NCBI GenBank assembly: GCA_011525385.1
Contig: WTGF01000111.1
Span: 62,001 to 126,000 of the forward strand
Source: Chloroflexota bacterium
GTDB taxonomy: Bacteria > Chloroflexota > Anaerolineae > Aggregatilineales > Phototrophicaceae
DNA length: 64,000 nt
Direction of reading: 5' to 3'
A program made the position numbers and the translations under genes. Below the pieces are notes generated by a model. The model did not search any database. It was not told the origin of the DNA and saw nothing but the letters and a program-made list of their open reading frames with translations. Numbering within the stretch: position 1 is the first letter of the stretch; each line of letters begins with the position of its first letter. Shown here in pieces: positions 18,697-27,491 of the stretch.

Positions 18697-19082
18697 AGCT
18701 GCTCGATCGTACTGGCAATTGCGCCGAGGCTGGCGCCGGGACCAAAGACCGCGCTTACCCCGCCGTCGAGCAAGGCCTGCTGATCTTCGTCGGGCAGAAT
18801 GCCACCCACAACCAGCGGCACGTCGGCAAGATCCATCGCGTCCATTTCGGCGCGGATCGCCGGTACCAAGGTCATGTGGGAACCACTGAGGATGCTCAGG
18901 CCGACAATATCGACATCTTCCTGCAACGCCGCTTCGGCGATCATCTGCGGCGACTGACGCAAGCCGGTGTATATGACCTCCATACCCGCGTCTCGCAAGC
19001 CGCGGGCGATGACTTTGGCGCCACGATCGTGACCATCCAAGCCGGGCTTTGCGATCAATATGCGAATGGGGGATTGCCTCAT
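18666..19082 (-). CDS. Methylmalonyl-CoA mutase small subunit, B12-binding domain
   Basis: 138 residues, a stand-alone cobalamin-binding domain. DGHDRG at 16-21 is the DxHxxG signature, with His18 as the lower axial cobalt ligand. LSILSGSH and VVGGILP complete the SxL and GG motifs. It should pair with the large subunit at 2634-4310. It starts the two-gene unit with meaB from a promoter at 19114-19142. Confidence 0.94.
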   Translation of the reverse strand: MRQSPIRILIAKPGLDGHDRGAKVIARGLRDAGMEVIYTGLRQSPQMIAEAALQEDVDIVGLSILSGSHMTLVPAIRAEMDAMDLADVPLVVGGILPDEDQQALLDGGVSAVFGPGASLGAIASTIEQLCARPADQST

Positions 19083-19113
19083 TGCGTCAATGCCCGATAT
19101 CTATCTGCCTTTG

Positions 19114-19142
19114 ATTATAGTTCACGCTCGCCGGCAAGTCAC
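19114..19142 (-). promoter_or_regulatory. Promoter for the B12-binding subunit and meaB
   Basis: Minus strand: -35 GTGACT (19142-19137, 4 of 6 with the TGAC core), a 17-base spacer, then a perfect TATAAT (19119-19114). It begins right after the trxA terminator, and the mutase subunit ATG is about 25 bases beyond the predicted start. Confidence 0.55.
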
Positions 19143-19150
19143 ATCCAAAG

Positions 19151-19184
19151 AAAAAGGCGCTGCCGTTCCCCGGCGAGCGCCTTT
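19151..19184 (-). terminator. Rho-independent terminator of trxA
   Basis: A strong stem with AAAGGCGCT at 19153-19161 pairing with AGCGCCTTT at 19176-19184, extended by inner GCCG/CGGC pairs. On the minus strand it runs into TTTTTCTTT. It lies about 20 bases after the trxA stop. Confidence 0.85.
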
Positions 19185-19204
19185 ACCGATTCAAGCGTGG
19201 ACCG

Positions 19205-19531
19205 CTAGATATGCGCGGCAATCTGGCTGACGATTTTGCCTTTGGGCTTGAAGCCGGTGATACGTTCCACCGCTTCACCATCTTTGAACAGAATCAAAGT
19301 TGGAATACCCATAATGCCATAATTGATCAGGATATCCTGGTTGGCATCAGCATCGACTTTGGCGACGCGCAGCTTGCCGTCGTATTCATCGGCGATCTCG
19401 TCAACGATGGGCGCGATCATCTTGCAGGGGCCGCACCATTCCGCCCAAAAGTCGACCAAAACCGGCGTTTGACTGTCCAGAACTTCGCTCTGAAATTCGT
19501 CCTGGTTAACATCGAAAGTTTTCAAGCTCAT
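19205..19531 (-). CDS. trxA: Thioredoxin
   Basis: 108 residues, canonical thioredoxin length. It is a cytosolic dithiol reductant. The active site is WCGPC with Cys33 and Cys36, and the cis-Pro loop is GIMGIPTLILF. The start at 19531 is set by AAGGAG seven bases upstream; a longer frame to 19678 has no conserved sequence and crosses the control region. It is divergent from hrcA, with an 8-bp inverted repeat between them, and is closed by a clear terminator, so it is probably monocistronic. Confidence 0.96.
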   Translation of the reverse strand: MSLKTFDVNQDEFQSEVLDSQTPVLVDFWAEWCGPCKMIAPIVDEIADEYDGKLRVAKVDADANQDILINYGIMGIPTLILFKDGEAVERITGFKPKGKIVSQIAAHI

Positions 19532-19559
19532 TGTGTTTCTCCTTGGGATTCTCGGGTCG

Positions 19560-19582
19560 CGCGGCGAGACTGTTTCGCCGCG
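19560..19582. promoter_or_regulatory. Perfect 8-bp inverted repeat between trxA and hrcA
   Basis: CGCGGCGA and TCGCCGCG arms enclose a 7-base loop. It sits 29-51 bases before the trxA ATG, in the expected trxA leader, and over 70 bases before the hrcA promoter. It could be an operator or an mRNA hairpin; nothing identifies the regulator. Confidence 0.4.
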
Positions 19583-19649
19583 TGCCTGTAACTCCGTCAC
19601 GTAGTTTATGGACGAGCGGCGCGAAAAACATCTTACATCAGATTTTCCT

Positions 19650-19678
19650 TTGACGCACCCTAGAGCGCGTGTTAGCAT
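19650..19678 (+). promoter_or_regulatory. Sigma70-type promoter for hrcA
   Basis: TTGACG (5 of 6) at 19650-19655, a 17-base spacer, and TAGCAT (4 of 6) at 19673-19678. The start would be near 19685 and the hrcA ATG is at 19716. No CIRCE palindrome is present around it. Confidence 0.5.
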
Positions 19679-19715
19679 TCAAGCCATTTATGGGGAAACG
19701 TCAGCGGCATTCTTG

Positions 19716-20807
19716 ATGAACGATGAACAACAATTGCCCAATCTAAGCAGCCGTCAGGAAGACATTCTTACCTGCATCGTGCAGGCATATTCGGAAAAAC
19801 CGGAGCCGGTCGGTTCCCGTCATCTGGTAGAGAATTACCAGCTCAATATCAGTTCGGCGACCGTGCGCAACGAAATGTCTCGGCTGGAAGAGATGGGTTA
19901 TATCGCCGCGCCTCATACCTCGGCCGGGCGGGTGCCGACGGCAGCCGGCTTCCGCTATTTTGTACGTCGCTTGCTGCAAACGCGCAGTTTGACGCGTAAC
20001 GAGCAGAGCCATATTTCCGAGCGGGTCGGCACATTGCATGCGGGCATGGAACAATGGATGCGCCGCACAGCCACGTTGCTCGCGCGTTCGGTACAGTCCG
20101 CATCCATTGTCACGCCGCCAATCTCGCAGACCAATTCCTTTAAGCACATCGAGTTGATCTCGATACAAGGACGCCTCGCGCTGATGGTGCTGGTATTAAA
20201 CAGCGGCAGCGTACATCAGCGTATGCTGACACTGGCGGAACCGGTGCCGCAACTTCAATTGGCGGAGGCGGCCAAACGCGTCAACGAGATGTGCGCCGAT
20301 TTCGGCGCGCGGCAGGTGCGCCTCAAAAGCATCAACCTGCCGATGCTGGAGCGCGAAGTGGCGGAATTAACCGCCGAACTGATAGAGCATGCCGACAACA
20401 ATCAGGTGCGCGTCATCTATCGAGACGGATTGAGCCGGATGATGGAAAGCTTTGGCGATGACGAGGGAGCGCAGCAGGCGATCCGCATCCTGGAAGAGCA
20501 TACCGTGCTTAATGCCCTGGTCAACGAATTGCTGGATCGACTGCCGCCCGATGGCAGCGATGACGTGAATGTTCAGGTGGTCATCGCCGGCGACGACCGC
20601 TACGAAGATCTAAGCCGCTTGAGCATGGTGTTAAGCCGCTATGGCGATCCGGAAAAGATGAGCGGCGCCATCGGCGTATTGGGTCCCACGCATATCAATT
20701 ACGGGCGCGCTATCAGCACCGTGCGCTACGTCTCCAACTTGATGACCAATGTATTGTCGACGCTGTACCAGGACAATGTGGACGGTAACCCCGGCAGCAA
20801 CATATAA
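19716..20807 (+). CDS. hrcA: Heat-inducible transcription repressor HrcA
   Basis: 363 residues. HrcA is a winged-helix dimer that normally represses dnaK and groE operons by binding CIRCE. The N-terminal SSRQEDILTCIVQAY, GSRHLVENYQLNISSATVRNEM and TSAGRVPTAAGFRYFV are the classic DNA-binding and linker signatures. The end, GVLGPTHINYGRAISTVRYV, is also typical. I chose the ATG at 19716 because it starts just before the conserved domain and lies after the promoter; the frame is open to 19608 but that part is unconserved. It heads hrcA-grpE-dnaK-dnaJ. Confidence 0.95.
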   Translation: MNDEQQLPNLSSRQEDILTCIVQAYSEKPEPVGSRHLVENYQLNISSATVRNEMSRLEEMGYIAAPHTSAGRVPTAAGFRYFVRRLLQTRSLTRNEQSHISERVGTLHAGMEQWMRRTATLLARSVQSASIVTPPISQTNSFKHIELISIQGRLALMVLVLNSGSVHQRMLTLAEPVPQLQLAEAAKRVNEMCADFGARQVRLKSINLPMLEREVAELTAELIEHADNNQVRVIYRDGLSRMMESFGDDEGAQQAIRILEEHTVLNALVNELLDRLPPDGSDDVNVQVVIAGDDRYEDLSRLSMVLSRYGDPEKMSGAIGVLGPTHINYGRAISTVRYVSNLMTNVLSTLYQDNVDGNPGSNI

Positions 20808-20929
20808 ACTTCATAAGAAACAGGATCGCTTATACAAATCTTTTAATCCTGCGCTATGCTAGGGACGATATTTTGGCTATCCCGCGAAGGGGATCAAGAC
20901 GATTGAATTGTGCGTTTCAGGATTAGCAT

Positions 20930-21541
20930 ATGAGCGATGTAAAAGACCCAGCTGAAGAACTCGAAAAAGAAAACGAAGACGAATTGAGCGCCGCCCCCGA
21001 ATCGGCGGAAGAATTGCCGATCGAGGGAGGCGCCGACGACAGTGGCAAAGATGAGGAAGAAGCGCCGGAATTGCCGGAAGGTATTAACTTGATGCAGGCC
21101 TTCATTGAAGCGCAGCAGGAAGCGCAAAGCAATAAAGACGGCTGGCAGCGCGCCCGCGCCGAATTCGCCAATTACAAGAAGCGGATCGAGCGCGAACGGA
21201 TCGAAATTTTTCAGCGAGCGTCGCTCGACACGCTTAAGGCGCTGCTGCCGATCGTTGACGACTTCGACCGCGCCTTCGAGAGCCTGCCCGAAGATATCAG
21301 CGACAATCCCTGGATCGGCGGCGTATCCATGATCCAGCGCAAGTTCGTCACGCTGCTGGAACAATACCAAGTCGAGGCTATCGACCCGACGGGAGATCTT
21401 TTTGATCCCAATCTGCATCAAGCCATCGGCACGGAAGAGAGCGATGAAGTTGAGAGCGGGCACGTCACCGAGACATTGCAAAAGGGCTACCGCGCAGGTG
21501 ACAAGATCTTGCGATTGGCCTTGGTCAAAGTAGCGAGCTGA
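20930..21541 (+). CDS. grpE: Nucleotide exchange factor GrpE
   Basis: 203 residues. It releases ADP from DnaK. The N-terminal 60 residues are highly acidic and low complexity, followed by the long coiled-coil ([13 protein letters not shown]) and the beta-domain with the family motif [14 protein letters not shown] and [14 protein letters not shown] ribosome binding site AGGA precedes the ATG. It lies between hrcA and dnaK, the usual order. A CAGGAT/ATCCTG inverted repeat (20821-20851) lies in the hrcA-grpE spacer, with no CIRCE. Confidence 0.95.
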   Translation: MSDVKDPAEELEKENEDELSAAPESAEELPIEGGADDSGKDEEEAPELPEGINLMQAFIEAQQEAQSNKDGWQRARAEFANYKKRIERERIEIFQRASLDTLKALLPIVDDFDRAFESLPEDISDNPWIGGVSMIQRKFVTLLEQYQVEAIDPTGDLFDPNLHQAIGTEESDEVESGHVTETLQKGYRAGDKILRLALVKVAS

Positions 21542-21602
21542 AAACGCAAAGGAATCAAAGCCAAACTGGTCAGAACACCAGAGAGAAACAGGAGTAATCG
21601 GA

Positions 21603-23489
21603 ATGGGCAGAATCATTGGAATCGACCTGGGCACCACAAACTCGGTTGTAGCAGTGATGGAAGGCGGCGAGCCGACCGTCATTCCCTCTTCGGAAGGCGG
21701 CAACCTGATCCCGTCCGTGGTCGCTATCAATACCAAAACGGGTGAGCGCCTGGTCGGGCGCGTGGCCCGCAACCAGGCCGTCGTGAACCCGGAAAATACC
21801 ATCTTTTCGGTCAAGCGCTTCATGGGCCGCAAGTTCAATGACAAGGAAGTGAAGGACGCGGCCAAACTGATGCCCTACCAGGTATCGGCGGCATCAAACG
21901 GCGACGTCCGCATTCGCTTGAACGAGCGCGACTACAGCGCGCCGGAGATCTCGGCGATGGTCCTGCAAAAGATCAAAGCGGATGCCGAGGCCTATTTGGG
22001 GGAAGCGGTCGATCAAGCGGTGATCACCGTACCGGCCTATTTCAACGATACACAGCGCAACGCGACCAAAGACGCGGGCAAAATCGCCGGTCTGGAAGTG
22101 CTACGCATCATTAACGAGCCGACGGCGTCGAGCCTGTCATATGGCTTGGGCGAACGCAACGAAGGCATCATTGCGGTCTACGACCTGGGCGGAGGCACAT
22201 TCGATATCTCGATACTCGAGGTCGCGGATGGCGTCTTTGAGGTCAAATCGACCAACGGCGATACTTACCTGGGCGGGGACAATTTCGACGACCGCGTCAT
22301 CAATTGGATAGCCGATGAGTTCAGCCGAGAAAACGGCATTGATCTCCGGAAGGATCGTCAGGCGCTGCAACGCTTGAAAGAAGCGGCCGAGAAAGCGAAG
22401 ATCGAGCTTTCGACCACCTTGAGCGCCGAGATCAACCTGCCCTTTATCACGGCAGACGCGAGCGGGCCAAAGCACATGAACATGAGCCTGTCGCGCGCCA
22501 AGCTGGAAAGCCTGGTCGACGATTTGGTGCGCAGCACCATCGAGCCTTGCCGGCTGGCATTGAAGGACGCCGGCTTGTCCACGGGCGATGTCGACGCGGT
22601 TCTGCTGGTGGGCGGCATGACGCGCATGCCGGCCATTCAGGAAGCCGTCAAGGACTTCTTCGGTAAAGAGCCGACCAAGGGCGTCAACCCGGATGAGGTG
22701 GTCGCGCTGGGCGCGGCCATTCAAGCGGGCGTGCTGGGCGGCGATGTCAAAGACATCCTGCTGCTGGATGTGACGCCGCTGACGCTGAGCGTGGAAACGC
22801 TGGGCGGCGTGGCCACCGCCATGATCGACCGCAATACCACCATACCAAGCAAGAAGTCGCAGATCTACTCGACAGCGGCCGACAGCCAGACCACGGTCGA
22901 GATCCACATCGTGCAGGGCGAACGGCCAATGGCGGGCGACAACAAGTCGCTGGGCAAGTTCATGCTTGATGGCATCCCGCCGGCGCCGCGCGGACTGCCG
23001 CAAATCGAGGTGACCTTCGATATTGACGCCAACGGCATCCTCAATGTCAGCGCCAAGGACAAGGCGACCGGGCGCGAGCAAGCGATCACGATAACCGCCA
23101 GCAGCGGCTTGTCCGATGACGAAGTCGACACGATGGTGGCGGAAGCGGAGAAGTTCGCCAGCCAGGACGCCGAACGCAAGGAAGAAGCCGAGGTCAACAA
23201 CCAAGCGGAAAGCGCCGTCTTCCAGGCCGAGAAGCTGATTCGCGAAAACAAGGACAAGCTGCCGGAGGAAGCCGTGCGGCAGACCGAGGAAAAAATCGCG
23301 GCGGTCAAGGCGGCGCAGGAGAGCGGTAACGTCTCCGAGACCAAAGCGGCGACCGAGGCGTTGATGGCGCAGTTACAGACGCTGGGCGCGCAGATGTACG
23401 AGGAGGGCGCTCCCCCGCCCCCGCCCGATGGACAGCCCGCGGCCGAAGATGACGAGGATGTCATCGACGCCGAATTCACGGAGACCTAA
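21603..23489 (+). CDS. dnaK: Chaperone DnaK (Hsp70)
   Basis: 628 residues, full length. The ATPase domain begins [12 protein letters not shown] and contains [38 protein letters not shown] and [11 protein letters not shown]. The substrate-binding domain has [11 protein letters not shown], and the helical lid ends in a Pro-rich, acidic tail ([10 protein letters not shown]) that is the usual C-terminus. AGGAG lies nine bases before the ATG. It is co-directional with grpE (61-base gap), with a 212-base gap before dnaJ. Confidence 0.98.
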   Translation: MGRIIGIDLGTTNSVVAVMEGGEPTVIPSSEGGNLIPSVVAINTKTGERLVGRVARNQAVVNPENTIFSVKRFMGRKFNDKEVKDAAKLMPYQVSAASNGDVRIRLNERDYSAPEISAMVLQKIKADAEAYLGEAVDQAVITVPAYFNDTQRNATKDAGKIAGLEVLRIINEPTASSLSYGLGERNEGIIAVYDLGGGTFDISILEVADGVFEVKSTNGDTYLGGDNFDDRVINWIADEFSRENGIDLRKDRQALQRLKEAAEKAKIELSTTLSAEINLPFITADASGPKHMNMSLSRAKLESLVDDLVRSTIEPCRLALKDAGLSTGDVDAVLLVGGMTRMPAIQEAVKDFFGKEPTKGVNPDEVVALGAAIQAGVLGGDVKDILLLDVTPLTLSVETLGGVATAMIDRNTTIPSKKSQIYSTAADSQTTVEIHIVQGERPMAGDNKSLGKFMLDGIPPAPRGLPQIEVTFDIDANGILNVSAKDKATGREQAITITASSGLSDDEVDTMVAEAEKFASQDAERKEEAEVNNQAESAVFQAEKLIRENKDKLPEEAVRQTEEKIAAVKAAQESGNVSETKAATEALMAQLQTLGAQMYEEGAPPPPPDGQPAAEDDEDVIDAEFTET

Positions 23490-23617
23490 AGAGCGCACGG
23501 CGCGTAACCGGCGAACAGGACCCGGAATGGCCTGCTCGCGCAGATCTCCAAGCGCTATTCGTGAACGAGCAAGGAGCCTTCCAAGACCAGAGAATCGAGA
23601 TACCAATGGTCAGGGAT

Positions 23618-23641
23618 CGGGGTATAATGTTTTATGCCCCG
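23618..23641 (+). promoter_or_regulatory. Palindrome containing a -10-like TATAAT upstream of dnaJ
   Basis: Arms CGGGGTATAA (23618-23627) and TTATGCCCCG (23632-23641) pair with one T:G mismatch around a 4-base loop. The left arm and loop include a perfect TATAAT (23623-23628). No good -35 is visible. It may be an operator over a dnaJ promoter, or an mRNA hairpin in the dnaK-dnaJ spacer. Confidence 0.4.
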
Positions 23642-23701
23642 TTTCGCATCCCGGTAACATGAGCGGCCGAAAAATTAGAGGGCGCGTACAGGACCCCTTC
23701 C

Positions 23702-24844
23702 ATGCCCAGAGATTATTATGAAGTGCTCGGCGTAGCGCGGAGCGCGGACACACAAGAGATCAAGACCGCCTTCCGGCGTCTGGCGCGTCAGCACCATCCC
23801 GATGTCAGCCACGAAGCCGGCGCCGAGGAGCGCTTCAAGGAGATCAACGAGGCTTACGAGGTCCTGGCCGATGACGAGAAGCGCGCCCGTTACGATCGCT
23901 TTGGCCACGCCGGCGTCAATGGCGGCGGGGGCGGCTATGGACCCGGCATGGGCGGCTTCGGCTTTGAAGACATCTTCGATATCTTCAACAGCGCTTTCGG
24001 CGATACGCCGGGGGGACGACGCCGGGCCCCCAATAGCGGGCGCGACCGGCGGGTCGATGTCACGATTGACTTCGTCGAGGCTGTATTTGGCATCGAAAAG
24101 GAGATCGAGTTTGCGCGCCTGGAACGCTGCGATGTCTGTGAGGGCAGCGGCGCGTCGGAGGGATCGAGACCCACCACCTGCCCTACCTGTGACGGCAGTG
24201 GCGAGTTGCGCCAGGTTCAGCAGACCTTCCTCGGCTCCATGGTCAGGGTGAATACCTGCCCCAATTGCGGCGGAAAAGGCAAAGTCATTTCCAAGCCCTG
24301 CCGCAATTGCGATGGTTCCGGCCGCCGGCGGAAGAAAGCCGCCTTGAATGTCAAGATCCCGGCCGGCGTCAGCGAGGGCATCCAGATTCAAGTGCGCGGC
24401 GACGGCGATGTCGGCGAACAGGGCGCCCCCCCGGGCAATTTATTCGTCGTGGTGCACGTGAAAGATCACGAATTCTTCAAGCGGGTGGAAAACGACATCA
24501 TCCTCGATATCAGCATCAACGTTGCCCAGGCCACCCTGGGCGACCGGATCAGCGTCGACACCGTGGATGGGCCGGTGGAATTGAGCCTGCCCCCGGGCAC
24601 ACAGACGGGAAAGGTTTTCCGTTTGCGCGGCAAGGGCATTCCCCGCCTGCGCAGCGACGGGACCAACTCCGGTCGCGGCGATCAGTTGGTTTACGTTCAA
24701 GTAGAGACGCCGACCCATTTGAGCGAGCATCAGCGCGAACTCTTCGAGCAGTTGGCGGAGACCTTCGGGCGCGAGATTAGGCCCCAGGCGGCCGGTCGCG
24801 GTTTTTTCGACAAAGTAATGGATTTCCTCGGCGGCGAAAACTAG
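23702..24844 (+). CDS. dnaJ: Chaperone DnaJ (Hsp40, type I)
   Basis: 380 residues. A J-domain (1-70) with HPD at 32-34 stimulates DnaK ATPase. A Gly-rich linker (about 71-105) is followed by the zinc-binding domain with four CxxCxGxG repeats (Cys pairs at 143/146, 160/163, 186/189 and 200/203). The C-terminal substrate-binding region includes GDLFV-like LFVVVHVKDHEFF. The ATG at 23702 lacks a strong ribosome binding site but is fixed by the conserved MPRDYYEVLGV start. prmA follows by 9 bases, the common dnaJ-prmA arrangement. Confidence 0.97.
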   Translation: MPRDYYEVLGVARSADTQEIKTAFRRLARQHHPDVSHEAGAEERFKEINEAYEVLADDEKRARYDRFGHAGVNGGGGGYGPGMGGFGFEDIFDIFNSAFGDTPGGRRRAPNSGRDRRVDVTIDFVEAVFGIEKEIEFARLERCDVCEGSGASEGSRPTTCPTCDGSGELRQVQQTFLGSMVRVNTCPNCGGKGKVISKPCRNCDGSGRRRKKAALNVKIPAGVSEGIQIQVRGDGDVGEQGAPPGNLFVVVHVKDHEFFKRVENDIILDISINVAQATLGDRISVDTVDGPVELSLPPGTQTGKVFRLRGKGIPRLRSDGTNSGRGDQLVYVQVETPTHLSEHQRELFEQLAETFGREIRPQAAGRGFFDKVMDFLGGEN

Positions 24845-24853
24845 CCCTCTCTC

Positions 24854-25813
24854 ATGAACAATTGGATCGAAGTATCGATGCGGGTTGACGGCGAAAGCGC
24901 GGAAGCCCTCGCCGAAGTCTTGGGGCGATTTGCTCACCAGGGCGTATCCCTGGAGCAAGATGGCATCCCGCCGGATACCTGGGACGAAGACGAAGTCCCG
25001 CCCGCGGAAAACTTGATCCTGCGCGCCTACTTCCTCGATGACGACGACTTCCCCGGCAAAAGGAGGGGATTAGAGACCGCGCTCCGCCATATGCGGCTGA
25101 TGTACCCGATGCCCCTACCCAGCTATAGCACTGTGAGGGAAGATGATTGGGCGGAGGCCTGGAAAGCGCATTATCAGCCCTTGCGCCTTGGAAAGCGTTT
25201 GCTGGTTCGCCCGCTGTGGGTCGATGTTGATTTGGCGCCAGAGGACATAGAAATCGCGCTGGACCCGGGCATGGCATTCGGCACGGGTACGCATCCCACA
25301 ACGCAGCTCTGTCTGGAGGCGCTGGAGACGATGGCGAATCCGGCGATGGATGTATTGGACCTGGGATCTGGCAGCGGCATTCTATCTATCGCGGCGGCCA
25401 AGCTGGGCGCCGGGAAAGTGCTGGCGCTGGATATCGACCCGATCGCCGTGCGAGCCACGCGGGAGAACGCCGCTCGAAATGGCGTCGCGCAGCAGATCGT
25501 CGCCGAACAAGGCAGCTTGGAGAATGTCATCTCTTCCGCGCGACGCTTTGATATGGTGCTGGTGAACATCCTGGCGCGGATCATACTCGAGATGACCGGG
25601 CGCGGATTATCCCAAATCCTGCGGCCGGGCGGGATCGCCATATTCAGCGGCATTATTGACAGTCAAGCGGACGAGGTAGAAGCAGGCCTGCGGCGCGCGG
25701 GATTGACGCCCACCGCGAGTCGCAAAATGGGCGATTGGGTACTTATAGAGACAGTACGGCCGCTAGACCAGGCCACCGGGGGCATAGTCAATCGCGATCA
25801 TGGCACAGCTTAA
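24854..25813 (+). CDS. prmA: Ribosomal protein L11 methyltransferase
   Basis: 319 residues. PrmA methylates L11 with SAM. An N-terminal L11-recognition domain with WIEVSM is followed by DWAEAWKAHYQPLRLGKRLLV and the methyltransferase core: DPGMAFGTGTHPTTQLCLEAL, then DLGSGSGILSIAAAKLGA (motif I), and VNILARII (the NPPY-equivalent position). It follows dnaJ by 9 bases and overlaps the next gene by 14 bases, so it is in the heat-shock transcript. Confidence 0.94.
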   Translation: MNNWIEVSMRVDGESAEALAEVLGRFAHQGVSLEQDGIPPDTWDEDEVPPAENLILRAYFLDDDDFPGKRRGLETALRHMRLMYPMPLPSYSTVREDDWAEAWKAHYQPLRLGKRLLVRPLWVDVDLAPEDIEIALDPGMAFGTGTHPTTQLCLEALETMANPAMDVLDLGSGSGILSIAAAKLGAGKVLALDIDPIAVRATRENAARNGVAQQIVAEQGSLENVISSARRFDMVLVNILARIILEMTGRGLSQILRPGGIAIFSGIIDSQADEVEAGLRRAGLTPTASRKMGDWVLIETVRPLDQATGGIVNRDHGTA

Positions 25814-26519
25814 CGGGAAAGAGCGATCTGAATATGTGCAAGCGATGTTCGACCGCATCGCCGCGCGTTACAACTTGATGAACCGCATTATCTCCGGCGG
25901 GCAAGACCTGAAGTGGCGTCGCTTTGTCGTGGAAGCCGCTGATTTGCCGAGAAACGGCGCGCTGCTCGACATTGCGACCGGCACCGGCGATATCGCCTTT
26001 GAAGCGCTGAAGCGGCGCCCGGAAGCCACGGTTGTCGGCGCCGATTTTGCGCTGCAAATGATGCAAGTTGGGCGGCGGCAGGGTCGCTACGGCAGCCTGG
26101 TGAGATGGACAGGCGCCGACGCGCTACAGTTGCCCTTTGCCGACAACAGTTTCGACGCTGTAGTGTCGGGTTATCTGATGCGCAATGTCGCGGATATCGT
26201 GCGCGCGCTGGCCGAACAGCGCCGGGTGCTTAAGCCGGGCGGGCGCATCGTGATACTGGACACAACCCCGCCCCCGCGCAACCTGCTGCAGCCCTTGATC
26301 CTCGCGCATTTGAAGTTTGGGATTCCGCTGCTTGGCCGTTTGATCGCGGGTAAATCCGCCAGCGACGCCTATCGCTACTTGCCGGAATCGACGCGCGCCT
26401 TCAAGACACCGCGGGAACTGGCGCATCTGGTCGAAAGCGCCGGATTCGTCGATGTGCGTTTCCGCACCTTCATGTTCAGCACGATGGCGGCGCATTGGGG
26501 CTGTAAATTGCCCAAATAG
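25800..26519 (+). CDS. ubiE: Demethylmenaquinone/ubiquinone C-methyltransferase (UbiE/MenG)
   Basis: 239 residues. It performs the last methylation of menaquinone (or the C-methylation of ubiquinone). MFDRIAARYNLMNRIISGGQ is the family opening; LDIATGTGDIAFE is SAM motif I. GYLMRNVADIVRAL and LKPGGRIVILDTTPP are the two UbiE signatures, and the C-terminus ends with FSTMAAHWGCK. In a Chloroflexota host menaquinone is the likely product, which would feed the complex I encoded in this window; that is inference. The start overlaps prmA by 14 bases. Confidence 0.92.
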   Translation: MAQLNGKERSEYVQAMFDRIAARYNLMNRIISGGQDLKWRRFVVEAADLPRNGALLDIATGTGDIAFEALKRRPEATVVGADFALQMMQVGRRQGRYGSLVRWTGADALQLPFADNSFDAVVSGYLMRNVADIVRALAEQRRVLKPGGRIVILDTTPPPRNLLQPLILAHLKFGIPLLGRLIAGKSASDAYRYLPESTRAFKTPRELAHLVESAGFVDVRFRTFMFSTMAAHWGCKLPK

Positions 26520-26600
26520 CCGCTTGTCCCGCAGGCGGCGCTTATGCGCTGCCACGCTCTTGCAAACTATTCAGCCTGCGCGTCTGTCGCTGTTCGGGGG

Positions 26601-26641
26601 GGCAAAAAAACAAGGACGAGCCAAGCACAGTTGACTCGTCC
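26601..26641 (-). terminator. Rho-independent terminator of infA (between convergent ubiE and infA)
   Basis: GGACGAG (26614-26620) and CTCGTCC (26635-26641) form a 7-bp stem with a 14-base loop. On the minus strand the stem is followed by TTGTTTTTTTGCC. It lies about 100 bases after the infA stop. On the plus strand the T-run is absent, so it mainly serves infA. Confidence 0.75.
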
Positions 26642-26738
26642 CTTAGTTATGAATCTGAAAGTTGGGATCGCGCTAAACCGCATCATCGCGGGAGGCAACG
26701 GCCATAACGTCCCTGCCCCAACGAGGAGCTTTCCGGCA

Positions 26739-26975
26739 TTAGGCGCGTACGTTGTTTTTGTGCCTGTAGATGATACGGCCTCGATTCATATCATAGGCGC
26801 TCATCTCAACTTTGACACGGTCTCCCAAAAGTATACGTATGTAATACTTTCGCATTTTGCCCGACAAATACGCCAGAACCTGATGTCCGTTATCCAATTC
26901 AACTTTGAACTGCGTATTGGGTAACGCTTCAATTACAGTTCCTTCAACTTCGATCTTTTCTTCTTTCTTGGCCAT
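26739..26975 (-). CDS. infA: Translation initiation factor IF-1
   Basis: 78 residues. An OB-fold protein that occupies the ribosomal A site during initiation. [20 protein letters not shown], then [21 protein letters not shown] and [10 protein letters not shown], are the family core. AGGGAGGA lies just before the ATG. It stands apart from the large ribosomal protein operons, where many bacteria keep it. rpsU lies upstream on the same strand, with a terminator-like hairpin between them. Confidence 0.96.
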   Translation of the reverse strand: MAKKEEKIEVEGTVIEALPNTQFKVELDNGHQVLAYLSGKMRKYYIRILLGDRVKVEMSAYDMNRGRIIYRHKNNVRA

Positions 26976-27010
26976 GTTCCTCCCTAGTGAACTTAACAGC
27001 CTGCCTCACA

Positions 27011-27053
27011 AAATATAGAAGCCCGCTGCGGTGTCCGCCTGCGCAACGGGCTT
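27011..27053 (-). terminator. Terminator-like hairpin between rpsU and infA
   Basis: AAGCCCG (27019-27025) pairs with CGGGCTT (27047-27053), extended by inner TGCG/CGCA pairs. On the minus strand the tail is CTATATTTTG, a broken T-tract. It may be a weak terminator or attenuator, reducing rpsU read-through into infA. Confidence 0.5.
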
Positions 27054-27162
27054 ATGACTCCGGTTCCGCGGCCTGAATCCGCTGGCAAGGACCACACATG
27101 AGCCTCGCGCAACGATCGCAATCGTCAGGCGCGCTTCGGCAGCAACTCCTCAAGCGGATGAA

Positions 27163-27354
27163 TCACACTTTGCGTTGCCGCCGGCGCGAACGACGGATCG
27201 CTTTCTTCTTTTCGATACGGCGCAGTTCGCTCTTGGAAATGTGCCAACGTTTCCGGCGGACAGTGCTAAGTATGCCGGCATTTGTCACCCGTTTGCGAAA
27301 ACGCCGCAAGAGTTGTTCTTGACTTTCGCCTGGCTTTAACCTTACCGAAGCCAT
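27163..27354 (-). CDS. rpsU: Small ribosomal subunit protein bS21
   Basis: 63 residues, highly basic. VRLKPGESQEQLLRRFRKRVTNAG is a clear bS21 N-terminus, and KRWHISKSELRRIEKKKAIRR is the basic helical tail. The start at 27354 gives MASVRLK; the ATG four codons upstream has no support. It lies just after the first S1-type gene on the minus strand and before infA. Confidence 0.93.
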   Translation of the reverse strand: MASVRLKPGESQEQLLRRFRKRVTNAGILSTVRRKRWHISKSELRRIEKKKAIRRSRRRQRKV

Positions 27355-27491
27355 GCTCGAAATCACCGCCTTTTTGTATAAATCGTATGAAATGCTTAAC
27401 TCTCAGCTAAGCAGCAAAGGGAGTGTACACGACAAACCGGCCCAATGCCATATCGCGTTTCGCGCCGGCCGCCTTAAGGCTATGCTCGGGC

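Noticed and set aside
20894-21865. 323-codon minus-strand open frame
   Set aside because: Antisense to grpE and the dnaK start; composition mirrors their acidic repeats.
22137-23204. 355-codon minus-strand open frame
   Set aside because: Antisense to dnaK with no recognisable domain; dnaK on the other strand is certain.
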